Shown in pieces: positions 43,543 to 55,323 of a DNA stretch of 64,000 nucleotides. The DNA comes from Ottelia alismoides (Eukaryota; Streptophyta; Magnoliopsida; Alismatales; Hydrocharitaceae). The translations under genes were made by a program, and so were the position numbers. Below the pieces are notes generated by a model. That model did not search any database and was not told the DNA's origin. It saw nothing but the letters and a program-made list of their open reading frames with translations. The stretch is from positions 1 to 64,000 of the forward strand of contig JAZKJV010006934.1 in NCBI GenBank assembly GCA_037367405.1, in the 5' to 3' direction. Within the stretch, counting starts at the first letter, position 1; each line of letters begins with the position of its first letter.

Positions 43543-43790
43543 CTAAAAAAGGTATGGGTAGTCCCGTCGCATATCCGCCTCAGGTTCCCAGGTGGCCTCC
43601 TCGGAGTTGTGTCGTTGCCAAAGGATCTTCACCAAGGGTATCTCCTTGTGCCTTAACTTCTTCACTAAACGATCGATGATCCGAACTGGTTCCTCCGGAT
43701 AACTCAGATTAGTATCCACATGAAGATCATCATAACTAATCACATGCGATGGATCATGCACATATTTTCTCAAGTTGGAGATATGAAAAA
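43543..43790 (-). pseudogene. Chromodomain at integrase C-terminus, Tek-1
   Basis: This frame encodes SNLRKYVHDPSHVI, then YPEEPVRIIDRLVKKLRHKE, ILWQRHNSEEATWEPE and a final RRDYPYLF. In chromoviruses this domain is thought to guide insertion to particular chromatin. It is out of frame with the integrase because a run of six A (43786-43791, T on the coding strand) appears to have gained one base. Confidence 0.88.
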
Positions 43791-44581
43791 ACATCATGCA
43801 CACCGGCAAGGTGAGGAGGAAGAGCAATCCTGTACGCAACTTTACCAATCTTGTCGAGAATCTCGAACGGTCCGACAAACCGTGGTGCTAATTTTCCCTT
43901 TACTCCAAACCGCTGAACTCCCTTCATGGGGGAAACTCTCAAGAAGACAAAATCTCCAACCTCAAAACTAAGATCAGTGCGCCGTCTATCGCTATAGCTC
44001 TTTTGCCTACTCTGTGCAGTAAGCAATTTCTTCCGAGCTATCTTGATTGCCTTAGCGGTCTCCTCCAAATACTCTACCTTATGTAGAAGGTTATGTCCAA
44101 TCTCCTGCCAACTCAGAGGTGTAGAGCATCGTCTTCCATACAATGCTTCAAAAGGAGCCATACCTATGCTGGCATGGTAACTGTTATTATACGTAAACTC
44201 TGCTAACGGCAAATGGTCTTTCCACGACCCTTTCCACTCCAGCACACATGCTCGAAGAAGATCCTCCAGTGTCTGAATTGTCCTCTCAGATTGTCCGTCG
44301 GTCTGAGGGTGGTAAGCAGAACTGAGGCATAGTTGTACTTCTAAGGAACTCATGAATTCCCTCCAGTAGTGAGAGGTGAACCTTGGATCACGATCAGATA
44401 CAATCTGCTTAGGCAGCCCATGAAGTCTGACAATCTCCTTAATAAAGACCACTGCAAGCTGTAAGGGAGTGCATGCCATACTCACAGGTATGAAATGTGC
44501 TGACTTAGTAAGCCTATCAACCACGACCCAGATGGCATCATGACTACTAGTGGTCTTAGGAAGACCCGTCACAAAATCCAT
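43791..44581 (-). pseudogene. Integrase core, Tek-1
   Basis: A 275-codon frame begins MDFVTGLPKT. The catalytic triad is visible: WVVVDRLTKSAHF (Asp), VSDRDPRFTSHYW (Asp) and HPQTDGQSERTIQTLEDL (Glu). The GPY/F region reads LAPRFVGPFEIL. Upstream, a TAG interrupts PIPE-stop-KWEG, where Trp is usual, and a 16-bp insertion breaks the frame. Downstream, the frame is lost at 43786-43791. Confidence 0.92.
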
Positions 44582-44642
44582 AGATATACCCTCCCACTTC
44601 TACTCAGGAATAGGGAGGGATTGCAAAAGTCCAGGTGGCCTC

Positions 44643-45275
44643 TTAATTTGGTGGCCTCTTATGCTCAGCCTTAATTTGCTGACACGTCAGGCATTTTGCC
44701 ACAAAATTGGCCACATCCCTTCTCATTTGCTTCCACCAAAAATTCTTTTTCAAATCCTTATACATCTTTGTGCCACCAGGATGTATCGACAAACGTGAAC
44801 TATGTGCCTCACGTATGATCTCTTCTCTCAATTGTACATCTGCTGGAACACACAATCGATTCCCACTTCGTAGCACACCATCTTGATAAGAAAAGCCAAC
44901 TAAGGTTCCTGCGATAGCCTTCTCCTTGAGTCTCTGCATACTCAGGTCTTCCTGTTGCCCTTGGATGATTCGCTCAACTAACTTTGGACGAGAAGGGGAT
45001 GGAACTATGACAGTCTATCGACTACTCTGAAATGGATGCCAATCACTGAAAGCTGCAAGAAGATCCCATGCTTTAATCTGAGGACGAGATTCACTTGAAT
45101 GAGGCCTACGACTAAGGGCATCAGCAACCACGTTCGCCTTACCAGGATGGTAAGAGATGGTGCACTCGTAATCCTTTAACAGCTCCAGCCATCTCCTTTG
45201 CCTCATATTGAGCTCCTTCTGATCAAAAAGATGCTTGAGATTCTTGTGATCTGTGAAGATTTCGAAAGCAACACC
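44643..45275 (-). pseudogene. RNase H C-terminus and integrase zinc-finger, Tek-1
   Basis: It continues in the gag-pol frame after a stop at 45276-45278 (RHYL-stop; the family has Tyr). TDHKN-type RNase H sequence and [16 protein letters not shown] are followed by a stop at 45015, then the HHCC region of integrase (IHPGGTKMYKDLKKNFWWKQ, CLTCQQIKAEH). The frame ends at 44643 in an insertion between two copies of GGTGGCCTCTT (44634-44644 and 44650-44660). Confidence 0.9.
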
Positions 45276-48113
45276 TTAAAGATAATGTCTCCACATTTTA
45301 AGAGCAAAGATAACTGCTGCCAGTTCCATATCATGAGTTGGGTAATTTTTCTCATGGGGCTTCAACTGTATAGATCCATATGCAACAACCTTACCATGTT
45401 GCATCAAAATCGCACCCAGACCCTCCTTTGATGCATCGGTGTAAACCGTGAATCCGTCTGGGCCCGATGGAATTGTCAAGATGGGAGCTGTAGTGAGCCT
45501 TTCCTTCAGAGTCTGGAAGCTATTCTCACATTCTTCTGACCAAGCATATGGCATCTCTTTCTTGGTTAGCTGGGTGAGGGGAAGGGCAATCTGAGAAAAT
45601 CCCTTCACAAACTGCCTGTAATAACCGGCTAAGCCAAGAAAGCTTCGGATCTCAGACACATTCTTCGGTCGTTCCCAACTAAGGACTGCTTCGATTTTTG
45701 CCGGATCCACTGACACTCCTGCACCTGAGATAACATGGCCTAAGAATGATACTTCTTGAAGCCAAAACTCACACTTACTAAACTTTGCATATAGCTTGTG
45801 CCTCCGTAAGGTCTCCAACACTGTCTGTAAGTGAGTGCGATGCTCCTTCTCATCTCGAGAGTATATGAGGACATCGTCAATGAAAACTACAACAAAGCTG
45901 TCGAGGAAAGGCTGAAACACCCGATTCATCATGTCCATGAATGCTGCTGGGGCATTTGTTAAGCCAAAGGGCATCACCAAGAACTCATAGTGACCATATC
46001 TGGTTCTGAAGGCAGACTTTGGTATGTCCACATCCCGAATACGTAGTTGGTGATAACCAGACCGCAGATCAATCTTGGAGAAGATGGATGACCCTTGTAG
46101 CTGATCAAAGAGATCGTCAATGCGTGGCAAAGGGTAACGATTCTTGATTGTTACTTTATTCAACTGCCAATAATCTATACACATGCGCATAGATCCATCC
46201 TTCTTCTTAACAAAAATGACAGACGCTCCCCATGGAGATGTACTAGGGCATATGAAACCCTTCTCCACCAGTTCTTGTAACTGTACCTTGAGTTCCTTCA
46301 GCTCAGCTGGTGCCATCCGGTATGGTGTCATGGATACTGGTTGAGTTCCTGGAATGATAGAAATCTCAAACTCCACCTCACGAGGTGGGGGAAGCCCAGG
46401 CAAATCTGCAGGTAATACATCCGGAAAGTTCTTTACTATTTCAACATCCTCTATTCCTTCCATGGGAGTTTGATTCCCAATGACGTGAGCAATAAATCCT
46501 TCACACCCTTGAGATAGCAGGCGATGAGCTTGCAATGCTGATATGCAGGTTACCCCTCTCGACGAGATGCTTCCATCAAATATGAATTCTTGTAGCTCAG
46601 GAATCCTGAAAATAATCTGTTTTTGGAAACAGTCTAAACATGCGTGGTGATTCTCAAGCCAGCCCATGCCGAGAATAACATCAAAATCCTCCATCTGAAT
46701 AAGCAGCAAGTAGGCCTCGAGCATATAACCTCCAATATAGACTGGGCAATCGGGAAACACCCGATGTACAACAAACACCTGACCTCCAGGTCCCTTAATA
46801 AGATAAGGGTCTGAAACCACAGTAGGCTCTCGGCCTAAGGTATCCGCAAAACTCCATGACACGAAGGAATGAGATGCGCCCGAATCAAAAAGAGCATGAG
46901 TTGTAAAGTCGCCTACTGAAATCATACCTCGTACTACTGATCCCGAAGCATGTGCTTGCCCATCGGTGATGGCATGGAGTTGTCCTTCTCTTCGTGGCCC
47001 ACTGGAACCTGTCGTGCACCGAGTCTGGTTGGGATGTCCCATGCCACCACGAGAGGTAGAACCACGTCCCTGGTGCTGCGGACGTCCCCCTCGTACAGTA
47101 CCTCGCATCTGTGAAGCTCCCAACGGACAGTTGGACCTGATGTGCCCCTCTTGGTTGCATCGGTAACAAACACGTGCATCGGTTATGCTGTTCACCATAG
47201 GATGTGTTGGTCGTGATGGCTCGGAAAGTGCTTGCCCCAAGGTAGGAGCTCCTCCATGCGCGGACCTGGTAGACATGCCATGCCGGTAGGGGTGGGTACG
47301 TTGTCCTCTTCGTGTTGTCGAACGATCATTACGAGCAGTCTTCCCATAAAAGCTCGATCCTCCTTGCCTGGTTTGCACTGACCTTCCTTCACACAAGTCC
47401 TCTTCTACTCGTGATGCAGCATCAACCACTTCCTTCATAGTAACCAATCTAATGGGTACTAGTCTCTCGCGAATTTCCTTACGGAGACCCCGAAAGAACT
47501 TGAATGCTTTGTCAGCCTCAGTCGGCATAGTGCTAGCAGCATACTTCAGCAACTCCGTGAACCTGTTTAGATAAGCAGTCACAGTCTTGTTCCCTTGCTC
47601 GTGTAGTGTGAACTCCACGCGGCGCTGCTCTAGCCAGTATTCCGGATAGAAATGCTCCCGGAACGCCTCAGTGAATTTCTCCCAAGTAACTGGCGTTGTA
47701 ATCTGCAGCTCCATAGAACTCCACCATTCCTCAGCATAGCCTGCTAAGGAGTAAGTGGCAAGGGTAACCTTCTCCTCATCCGGTACATGTATGGTGCGAA
47801 ATACCTTTTCCACACGCTTCAGCCACCTCTCTGCCACATCTGGGCTTGTATTGCCCAGAAACTCCGGAACCTTCTCCTTGCGATATTTTGAAAATATGTC
47901 CTCTTGTCGCGGTGGCAGCGGCGAGGGGGGAGGAGGAGGAGGAGGAGGTGGCGGCGGTGGTGGATCACCGTCTCCCCCACCCATTCCAGACCCCCCTTCG
48001 GACGTAGATCTCGACAATCGCTCCTCGAGCATAAGCTGTCTCTACTGCACATCCTGCAGCATCGCCATCATCGCAACCAATTGCTGCGCAGTCTGATCCC
48101 TACGAGGCAGCAT
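45276..48113 (-). pseudogene. Gag-protease-reverse transcriptase polyprotein, Tek-1
   Basis: The probable start is ATG at 48113 (MLPRRDQTAQQLVAMM), but a TAG at 48042-48044 (from CAG) interrupts codon 24; the open part runs 918 codons from 48032. Residues counted from 48032: Pro-rich stretch about 25-40, gag domain about 50-190 ([24 protein letters not shown]), CCHC zinc knuckle [14 protein letters not shown] about 288-301, protease [13 protein letters not shown] about 380, reverse transcriptase with [12 protein letters not shown] about 715, and the start of RNase H ([13 protein letters not shown]). It ends in a TAA where Tyr is usual. Confidence 0.94.
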
Positions 48114-48277
48114 GATCTGCATGAGTAGACATAAAAAAAGGAATTGTGATTAGATTCAAGAGAAGAGGTCATTTGTCAACCTTGATCATTTTTTTGACAG
48201 TAGTCAACAGACTACTTGTCTAATGTACAATGGTATTTCTCCTACCATACAGTTGTCTATGACTGATGGGGTAATTG
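48114..48277 (-). other. 5' leader of Tek-1
   Basis: This 164-bp untranslated leader separates primer site and gag start. I see no feature beyond AT-rich sequence with GTTGACTACTGTC (48196-48208). Confidence 0.6.
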
Positions 48278-48290
48278 GGCTCTGATACCA
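48278..48290 (-). other. Initiator-Met tRNA primer-binding site, Tek-1
   Basis: The minus strand reads TGGTATCAGAGCC, complementary to the 3' end of plant initiator-Met tRNA, 2 nt inside the 5' LTR. This is the usual primer for chromoviruses and fixes the element orientation. Confidence 0.95.
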
Positions 48291-48292
48291 AA

Positions 48293-51001
48293 TGTAACGC
48301 CCCACCTAGACGGGGGAGCATCTCAACACCCATTCACATTATTACCCAACAACAGTCATAAACAACCTGCATGATATACCATTTATACAAAAAAAACATA
48401 GGAAGGAAAAATCTAAGTTTTCATTGATAACAAAAGTCCACATAGGAATAGCAATAAATCCTCAGAGTCTCCTTATTACATCATAAATACTTGGAAATGA
48501 AAGATAGCACAACTACTAAGAAACTAGTCCTCAACCTTAACCACGTCCTGCAGATGCACCACCAAAGATATGAGCCTCTGTCTCCTGCTCTACACTTCCT
48601 GTTGGATTTCCAAAGAATGTAACTCATGAGTCAACTGACTCAGTAAGGATAAAAGAACTTATAAATCAAGAGAGAGTATAGGTAGGAAATGCAAATGCAG
48701 TAACTTAACGAGTTTAGAAGAGAACATTCTAAAAGCATCTAGCATTATACAATCACTTATATTCTAGGCCTCTTACACATATGCAATCAAAACCAATTCT
48801 TTAACATATCTATATTCATATTCTCATTTACTTATCCCAGACTCGCTCGTCAAAGGAGAAAGCCTGCACTAGGGATGAAGTCTGCAACACTCCATTCATA
48901 GTGCAATTTAAAACCTGTGCGCAAACGCGATCCTTCAGCTAGTCTAGTTGGTAGTACTCTGACACTCGAGACAGGGGGCACCTAGCCCAAAGAGTCGTAA
49001 CTTTGTCAATCGAGTCTGCCGGAGGAGTCTCGCTCGCTCCAAAAAAATGCCACAAAAATGGATCCGTACAGTGTGATGCCCTCATGCATCCACCTCAATT
49101 CCACCAGAGTAACTACCAGCACCCCACTCTGTGATGCCCCTTGAGTGGGGACGACTCACTGTCGGCTCAGCCGGACTACAAGGGTGTGCACCCACCATGT
49201 AGTATTTATCACAAAGGCTAATGAGTGAATATGTATAATTCAGAAGAATTATAACAAAATTTTTAGAGTTAATCATCATTTCTTGGTATTAGATTAACGA
49301 TCTGTTTATATTGATATTTGCAACCACAAACCACTCCACTAGCATTCAATAAAAAGCATAATCGTGAGTATTCAACATCACCTTAGCATGTTATATTCTA
49401 GAAACTAGGTTAATTAAGCAATATGTAGGGAACCTTTTCGGCACTAGTCGTACCCCATTGTTGCAGCTAGGCAAGGAAAATTAATGATTGATTAAAAGCT
49501 CTACCTCCTAAATATCCAATAGTATATAATCAAGCAGTAAGATCAAACATAGACTCTTCAATATACATAGTTTTAAAAGGAGAGTAATGTATTAAGGAAT
49601 TATACAACACACACAAAATCAAGGAGAAAAAAACTATAGTGTTAACTAAAGTACTAAATCCAGTATAGTGAGATAAAAGCTTGGTTTTATTACATTCGAA
49701 ACAGATACTTAACATTGACCAATTTATCAAAACAAACAATACAACTCTACCTACAGACACCCCTGTGTACTAGGATTTAGCAACTATGGATCCAACCCCA
49801 TGGATTTATTCAACACTTAAATTATACAATATTTAAGCATGAATTGGTGTGGCCCAAGTTATCTTTGCACCCAATATTAACAAAAAAAACACTTAACTTA
49901 ACATGTACGTTGGGAAAAGAAAACTACGGCAAAGCTAAAAATAGGAAAAGTGACTTGGTCAAATATTCAGTTTCTAACAATCAAAATTTCAAAATTGATA
50001 ACCATTTAATGATGTAACTTGCGGTCCTCAAAGAATTTGCTCGTAGGGCATAATGCATTGTTCAACTCCCAATTATAAGAAAACGGATACATCCTATATT
50101 ATTTTATCCATACCATACCAGTGCCTATTCTCGACAATAAATATAGATTATTATCATCACAGTACAATAATTCTACGATAATTAACATATTAAAAACCAT
50201 GTTTATAAATCATGCTTGGGAACGAGTACTCATTTCTATCGACATGGATATGTATTATAGAGAGGGATCACCCATATAATAAAGCCAAAGTTGAATCCAC
50301 GCAGATGTCATGTTGGTGATGAGAAAATAATGTATTCTGCATATGATATTATTTTGAAAGATTTATTAGGACATACTCTTGGTGTACCAACAGCAAAAGA
50401 CGATCCTTGGGGTAGGATCATATCGGCATATATTTATACTCCCCAATAACAATATCCAAATCAAGGGAGAGAGTTAAGATCCGTTACCTATGCTCGTGCA
50501 CGCCTTTGATCCACGTGCTCGATCGCCCGATCACCAATCCGATGAGAGGGCTGCCTTTCCCTTGCGATGGCCTTCCTCGTCTTCTTCTTGTCTCGAAGCT
50601 ACGGAGCTTGCACCATTATCCTTTTGGCTCTCTAGAGAAGGAGATGGAACAAGATAAGAGAATGACTTGGGAAGGAAGAAAGGGTGGATTAGGGTTTGGA
50701 AAAGGAGTAGGAATGAGGGAAGATAAAGGGTGTGGGTCTTTATATAGTTGGGGATTAAAACATTAGTTTTAGATACCCTAAAACAACCCTAATTCGAAAA
50801 TAATTAACCAAAACCCGTAACCCTTAATTCCCTCAAAAACCATGACCCCTCTTCACTAAAACAGGCATATCTCCCACATCCGGACTCGGAATTTCACGTT
50901 TTTGGGCTCGTTGAAAAGCTTGCGACGAGACGCTTCTTTTGAAAACAATATTGAATAGGTTTTAAAGCTTCAGAAAAATCCGAAAATTACGAGGTGTTAC
51001 A
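48293..51001 (-). repeat. 5' LTR of Tek-1 (2709 bp)
   Basis: It runs from TGTAACGCCCCACC to GAGGTGTTACA on the plus strand. It carries the promoter (TATA box 50738-50747). U3 is then only about 290 bp and R/U5 about 2.4 kb, if transcription starts 25-30 nt past the TATA box. Confidence 0.95.
50738..50747 (-). promoter_or_regulatory. TATA box of Tek-1 promoter
   Basis: The minus strand reads CTATATAAAG in a less AT-rich context, conserved in both LTRs. The expected start of transcription is near 50710. It is the only well-formed TATA box in the first 300 bp of the LTR. Confidence 0.6.
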
Positions 51002-51006
51002 ATGGA
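51002..51006. other. Target duplication of Tek-1 (right copy)
   Basis: ATGGA follows GTGTTACA and repeats the bases at 40732-40736. The flanks on both sides belong to the Ath-3 LTR. Confidence 0.92.
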
Positions 51007-52775
51007 GGTGGCCAGAAAGTGGAGGCGGAGCTAAGCTCCGCCGTGGGCTTTGATCGAAGATTCACGGTGATTAACGCGAGGGGAATCTAAACTGCTCCTG
51101 GGCTAAGCTATGCTACACTAGAGCTACAAGAAAAGGAAAAGAGAAGGGGGTGAGGCTCACCAAAGATGTCGGGATGGAGGTCGCGGCGGAGCTCCGGCGA
51201 GGGATGGATCTGCTTCGATTCGACACTAGATGACTCGAACCCCGGCTCGATTCGCCTCCTGCTGTCACCAGGAACGCGATGGGCTATGGGTTTTCGGGTG
51301 ATTTTGGTGGAAGTAGGATCAAATCGAGAAGGGAAGTCGGGGGTTACATTTTGTAGGGTTTGACTGCCAAGCGCATGTGCTCCAAAGAACGAGGTGGACC
51401 GAGCAAATCGCTGGTTCAATCCTCGAAAAAACGAAGGGGTGTGAAAGCCTGATCATAGGTCTACAAAAGTCGTGAAGACATTGAGCTCAAAAGATGCAAG
51501 TCACGACCTTGAAAAGTCCGCCAAGGCGAGGAAGAAACGAGGTTTCTGACAAGGACTGGGATGGTCAGACAGTTGACCGAGGTCAACTGTCAGACGCACC
51601 TGGTTGGTCCACGTGGAAAAACCTTTAGAAAATGTTTTATAAATTAGATTTAAAATAGCTAACGATTTTATTAATTTTTAATTATAAAATAAAAAATGTT
51701 TATTTTTTTATGAAGTATTTTATGGTAATTTTTATTTATTTTTTAGAGGTATATTTTTACAAGTTGCCTTTTATACCCTTTATAGGTATAATACCTATAT
51801 ACTTTATTCTTTTATTTTTATTCTGTAAATTTTAATTTTATTATTTTTATTTAGTATTTTATAAAATCATAAAATACTTTTAGGCACATAAATATATTTT
51901 TGTTTTATTTTTCTGATATGTTTTGTATATTAAATAAAAGTCTCAGTAGGTATTGTATAGGTAAGTATATAGGTATTGTATCTATGTATCTAATATACAA
52001 GTATTTTTATTTTATATTTGATTTAGGTTTTTATTCTGATTTTAATGTACATAACTATTATAAGTAATATTTACATAATTATAAAAGTATAAAAATATAC
52101 AAATAATGAATAAATAATAAATTGAATATTTTATTCTGTACAAGTATACAATGATGGTCCAAAACTCAACTTTCAAACCGTAGCTCCGCCAAATGCAAAA
52201 CCACCGCCATTAAATAGCTTATTTTATTCTATATACAAATAAAGGTGAGTTTGCTGCATTTGGAGTTTTCAGTTGTGAGATACGGGTCTGGGAAGTTGGG
52301 ATTCTGGAATTTTTTTTCCGACCATAACTTTTTATCTGTACATTATTTTTCAGTGAAATCAATTTTGTATTTTTCTATATAAAAATATCTACAACTTTCA
52401 TGTACAAAGTTTCTTTATTTGATGCACAAAAGGTAGAACCAAAAATAGGTCCCAAAAATGAATAAAGAAGGAATGAAATAGAAGGTATTTTTATTGTATT
52501 TTAACCCTTATCTCCCCCTACTTTATTTCTTGTCGACATATTCATAAAGATGCCTAGGTCTCGGGGTTTCGGGTCATAAAATATTTACAATATTTTATTC
52601 TTTCTCTTTTCTTTTCTTTATTCTATAATTTTGGCATTAAAAATAATATTTTATACATTTTTTACACACATATGCATGAATCCTAAATTGCTCTATTTAA
52701 TGCTATTTTCAGGCGTTTGCTAGGGTTTTTGAGGCCAAAATGATAGAATAAAGATGATGAAATGTGGATTCATCA
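51007..52775 (-). repeat. 3' LTR of Ath-3, part 2 (right of Tek-1)
   Basis: It continues the LTR from GGTGGCCAGAAAG. The GC-rich part has GGTGAGGCTCACC (51150-51162), then the W-box palindrome (51568-51591), an AT-rich part, and the terminal GTGGATTCATCA. The G-box palindrome is half deleted: GGTCCACGTGGA (51605-51616) is followed directly by AAAAACC. Confidence 0.88.
51568..51591. promoter_or_regulatory. Palindromic W-box pair, Ath-3 LTR
   Basis: The perfect 11-bp arms GACAGTTGACC and GGTCAACTGTC are separated by GA. They are the same module as 15617-15643 in Ath-0, with a spacer one base shorter. A half G-box palindrome follows after 13 nt. Confidence 0.6.
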
Positions 52776-52790
52776 TCCCCCTATACTTTA
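52776..52790 (-). other. Polypurine tract of Ath-3
   Basis: The minus strand reads TAAAGTATAGGGGGA, touching the LTR start TGATGAATCC. Its AAGTATAGGGGG string is the same as the 3' end of the hairpins at 54869-55243 in element sense. Confidence 0.82.
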
Positions 52791-54697
52791 CCTTTGCTAG
52801 TCCCTAGCAAACACTTATGCAATAAGTGCAAGAAGAAAAGAAAGAAAAGAAAAGGAAGAACTTGGATTTAGTTTAATTATCAAACTTGTCATCACAAAAT
52901 CAAAGTTTGGAGCTTAAGTCGGACCTTTGGAATTTTAGTGCAGGCGGAACCTTAATGAGAACCGAATTTGAAATTCAACAGTCCCTGAGAATCCCAAAAC
53001 TCTGCTCAAGTCTCCTCAATAGCCATGTCAGAAATATCTCAATTCATACGCAAACCCTTACGACTATGAGTCTGACTCGCACAGTGTATGTGATGGTGAC
53101 TCTCCCCAACTGAAATGGCAAAGAAACAGACTTCTCCAGTACGACAACCCAATGATTCCCCAATCCAATAACTCTATCCTCGAGGAGCGGGGTATTCCCT
53201 TCTAAGTTCAAGTGGCAACCAGCTCAAGAGGAGGGGGTGAGGAGAAGAATGGACGGTAGCCAGTGTAGCTACCTATCCTGGGATGCAAGACCAGTGTAGT
53301 CAAGTCATCCTGCTGCAGGATCACATATTTGACTTTGGAACTCAAGCGTGCTTATTGACTTAACACATTTGTACATACTTTGCAGGCTTTTTATTTTTGT
53401 ACATGCCTGAACATTTTTTTTAACATACTATTCACAACAGCATTTACATACAGAGTTTTTCCTCTTGAGCCAGTAGACTATCCCTCTTTTGAAGCTTTAT
53501 CGCAACCCACAACCTCCTGTCTTTAGACTTCCTCATCCCTGGACGGGTTGGGGTGCACTTCCCTCCCTAGAGGAGGACAAATGTTTCCACTTGTGTGCGT
53601 CTCATACCGGCAAATCCAATCCCCTCACCACTCCAACTGAGTTGAGCCATGTGAAAGGTGCAGATGTCCAAGTTAGGTCATTATCAACAAGAGTCGTGTG
53701 TGTGCTCCGAAATACTCTACTTAGGCAGTCAAGAATCCATTGAACCAGGTCCGTGATCCTCAAAGAATTAAGTCAACTAGACCTGAAGTACCTCAAACCC
53801 AGTTCCTATAAGGTTCCTGTTATTAGTTAGATTTTAAGGTCCCATCAAGCTCCAATCTCCGGATTTTACTTAGACTTGTTCAACTATCAAACTCAATCCG
53901 AAAAATGCGAATGCTATGCAATGCCATGCAGAAATATTTTTGTGATGCAATTTTTCAAATTTTTGAACTTTTTTATGGATTTTTGAAAAGATGATGATGA
54001 TGCATATGCATTTTTTTGTAGTTTTCAAAAAGATTTTTCAAATGTTTTTGGATTTTAATTTTGCAAATGTTTTTGGGGTTTTTTGAAAACAAAAAGTTTT
54101 TGGCTAAAAGTTAGGTGAAAACTATGTACATGGGAGTGCTTCCTATATTTACAAGAAGTGGATTTAGAATTTACAAGGGTAAGTGATCAATTTTATACAT
54201 ATCTATATAGTGGATTTTGGTGTGATGTCTGTATTCCTCAAACTTATTTGACACAAGCTTTTCACACAATTTTTGAAAACTATAGTCCAAAATAGTTTTT
54301 ATAAACATTTTACAAACATGTACACACATTTGAAAATCATTTTGCAAAGGCTTTCAAAATAGTATATATAGGTTTTTCAAAATATTTTTGCAACCATTTT
54401 TCAAACCATTTGCAAATCATTTTTCAAACATTTTATTTCACACAAAGAAAAGAAATTTTACAAACCACACATTTTTACAAAGGTTGAAAACATATAACAA
54501 AATATTTTCAAAATAGTTTTCAATAAATGTTCACAAAGATTTTCAAACTATTTTTCAAACATTTTGTAAGAAACATTTTCACAGGATTTATTAATTAGTA
54601 AATACACAAAAGAATTTGAGGAACAGAACACCTTTTTATTAAAGATTTTTAATGAATTTTAAAGAATTATTAGCCATATTATTAGGAAAATACGAAA

Positions 54698-54802
54698 GTA
54701 CGAGTTATGGCTAAAGTATATACATAGTATATACGACCCCCTATACTTAGCTTGAGCTATGTCCTCATAGATCAGAGAGAAAAGAGAAGACATAACTCGT
54801 AC
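54698..54802. other. Long-range 12-bp stem of Ath-3
   Basis: GTACGAGTTATG (54698-54709) pairs perfectly with CATAACTCGTAC (54791-54802), enclosing 81 nt. Just outside the second arm the sequence continues TAAGTATAGG, the polypurine-like string. Confidence 0.7.
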
Positions 54803-54868
54803 TAAGTATAGGCAAGTCTAAAGAATAAATAACTAACGAATGAACCGATAAGAAGTTGACCGTCCCCC

Positions 54869-55243
54869 CTATACTTAGGATCAAATAATCCTAAGTATAG
54901 CAGATCGTACACAAAGCAGGGAGGGTCAAGGGTGGGAATGAACAGATCGTACTCAGATTGTCTCCCCCTATACTTAGGGTAAAATATCCCTAAGTATAGA
55001 CAAGAAGAGGAGACAATGGAGGGGATCGAAAATAATAGAAGAAACTCAGGGTGTACACCCCCTATTCTTAGGACAAAGTACGTCCTAAGTATAGAAGACT
55101 GTCTACAAGGGGCGACACTTTTTGGATAGATACAGAAGATATGAAAGGAAAAGAAGAAAAGAAGAAAAGAGATGAAATTGGGTATGAACAACTCGGGATG
55201 CGCATCACCCCTATACTTAAGATAGAGTACATCCTAAGTGTAG
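54869..55243. repeat. Hairpin array of Ath-3 (four units)
   Basis: Unit 1: 54869-54880 with 54889-54900 (CTATACTTAGGA/TCCTAAGTATAG). Unit 2: 54968-54979 with 54988-54999 (CTATACTTAGGG/CCCTAAGTATAG). Unit 3: 55062-55074 with 55082-55094 (CTATTCTTAGGAC, one mismatch). Unit 4: 55211-55223 with 55231-55243 (CTATACTTAAGAT with imperfect pairs). The palindromes GGGTGTACACCC before unit 3 and GATGCGCATC before unit 4 accompany them. Unit spacing (99, 94, 149) is almost that of Ath-2. Confidence 0.88.
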
Positions 55244-55323
55244 CAATGATGAAAGGGATGGCATCAATTCGGTTGAAGAGGATAAAAGGAATGGAAAATA
55301 AGAAAAGAAGAAAAGAAGAAAAA

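Larger units (their letters stand above)
40737..51001 (-). mobile_element. Tek-1: Tekay/Del-type chromovirus, complete but mutated
   Basis: A 10,265-bp Ty3/gypsy element with two 2.7 kb LTRs, 5-bp target duplication ATGGA, initiator-Met tRNA primer site and gag-PR-RT-RH-INT-chromodomain order. Counting by eye I find about 45-50 differences between the LTRs (about 1.7%), many of them C/T or G/A, so it is the youngest insertion. The chromodomain, LTR length and Met primer fit the Tekay (Del) lineage. Several stops and two frameshifts disable it. Confidence 0.95.
52791..55323 (-). other. 3' untranslated region of Ath-3
   Basis: The layout is as in Ath-2: CACTTAT/ATAAGTG hairpin (52812-52828), CCAGTGTAG repeats near 53270, a conserved block 53450-53900, an AT-rich zone of TTTGCAAA/TTTTCAAA units (53940-54560), a long-range stem and the hairpin array. 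Sense frames over the array (55331-55068, 55191-54802) are Phe/Ser/Leu-rich because the strand is pyrimidine-rich. I do not assign an envelope gene. Confidence 0.7.

Noticed and set aside
47904..48128. Arg/Trp-rich and Gly-rich plus-strand frames opposite Tek-1 gag
   Set aside because: They are the complement of the poly-proline codons of gag.
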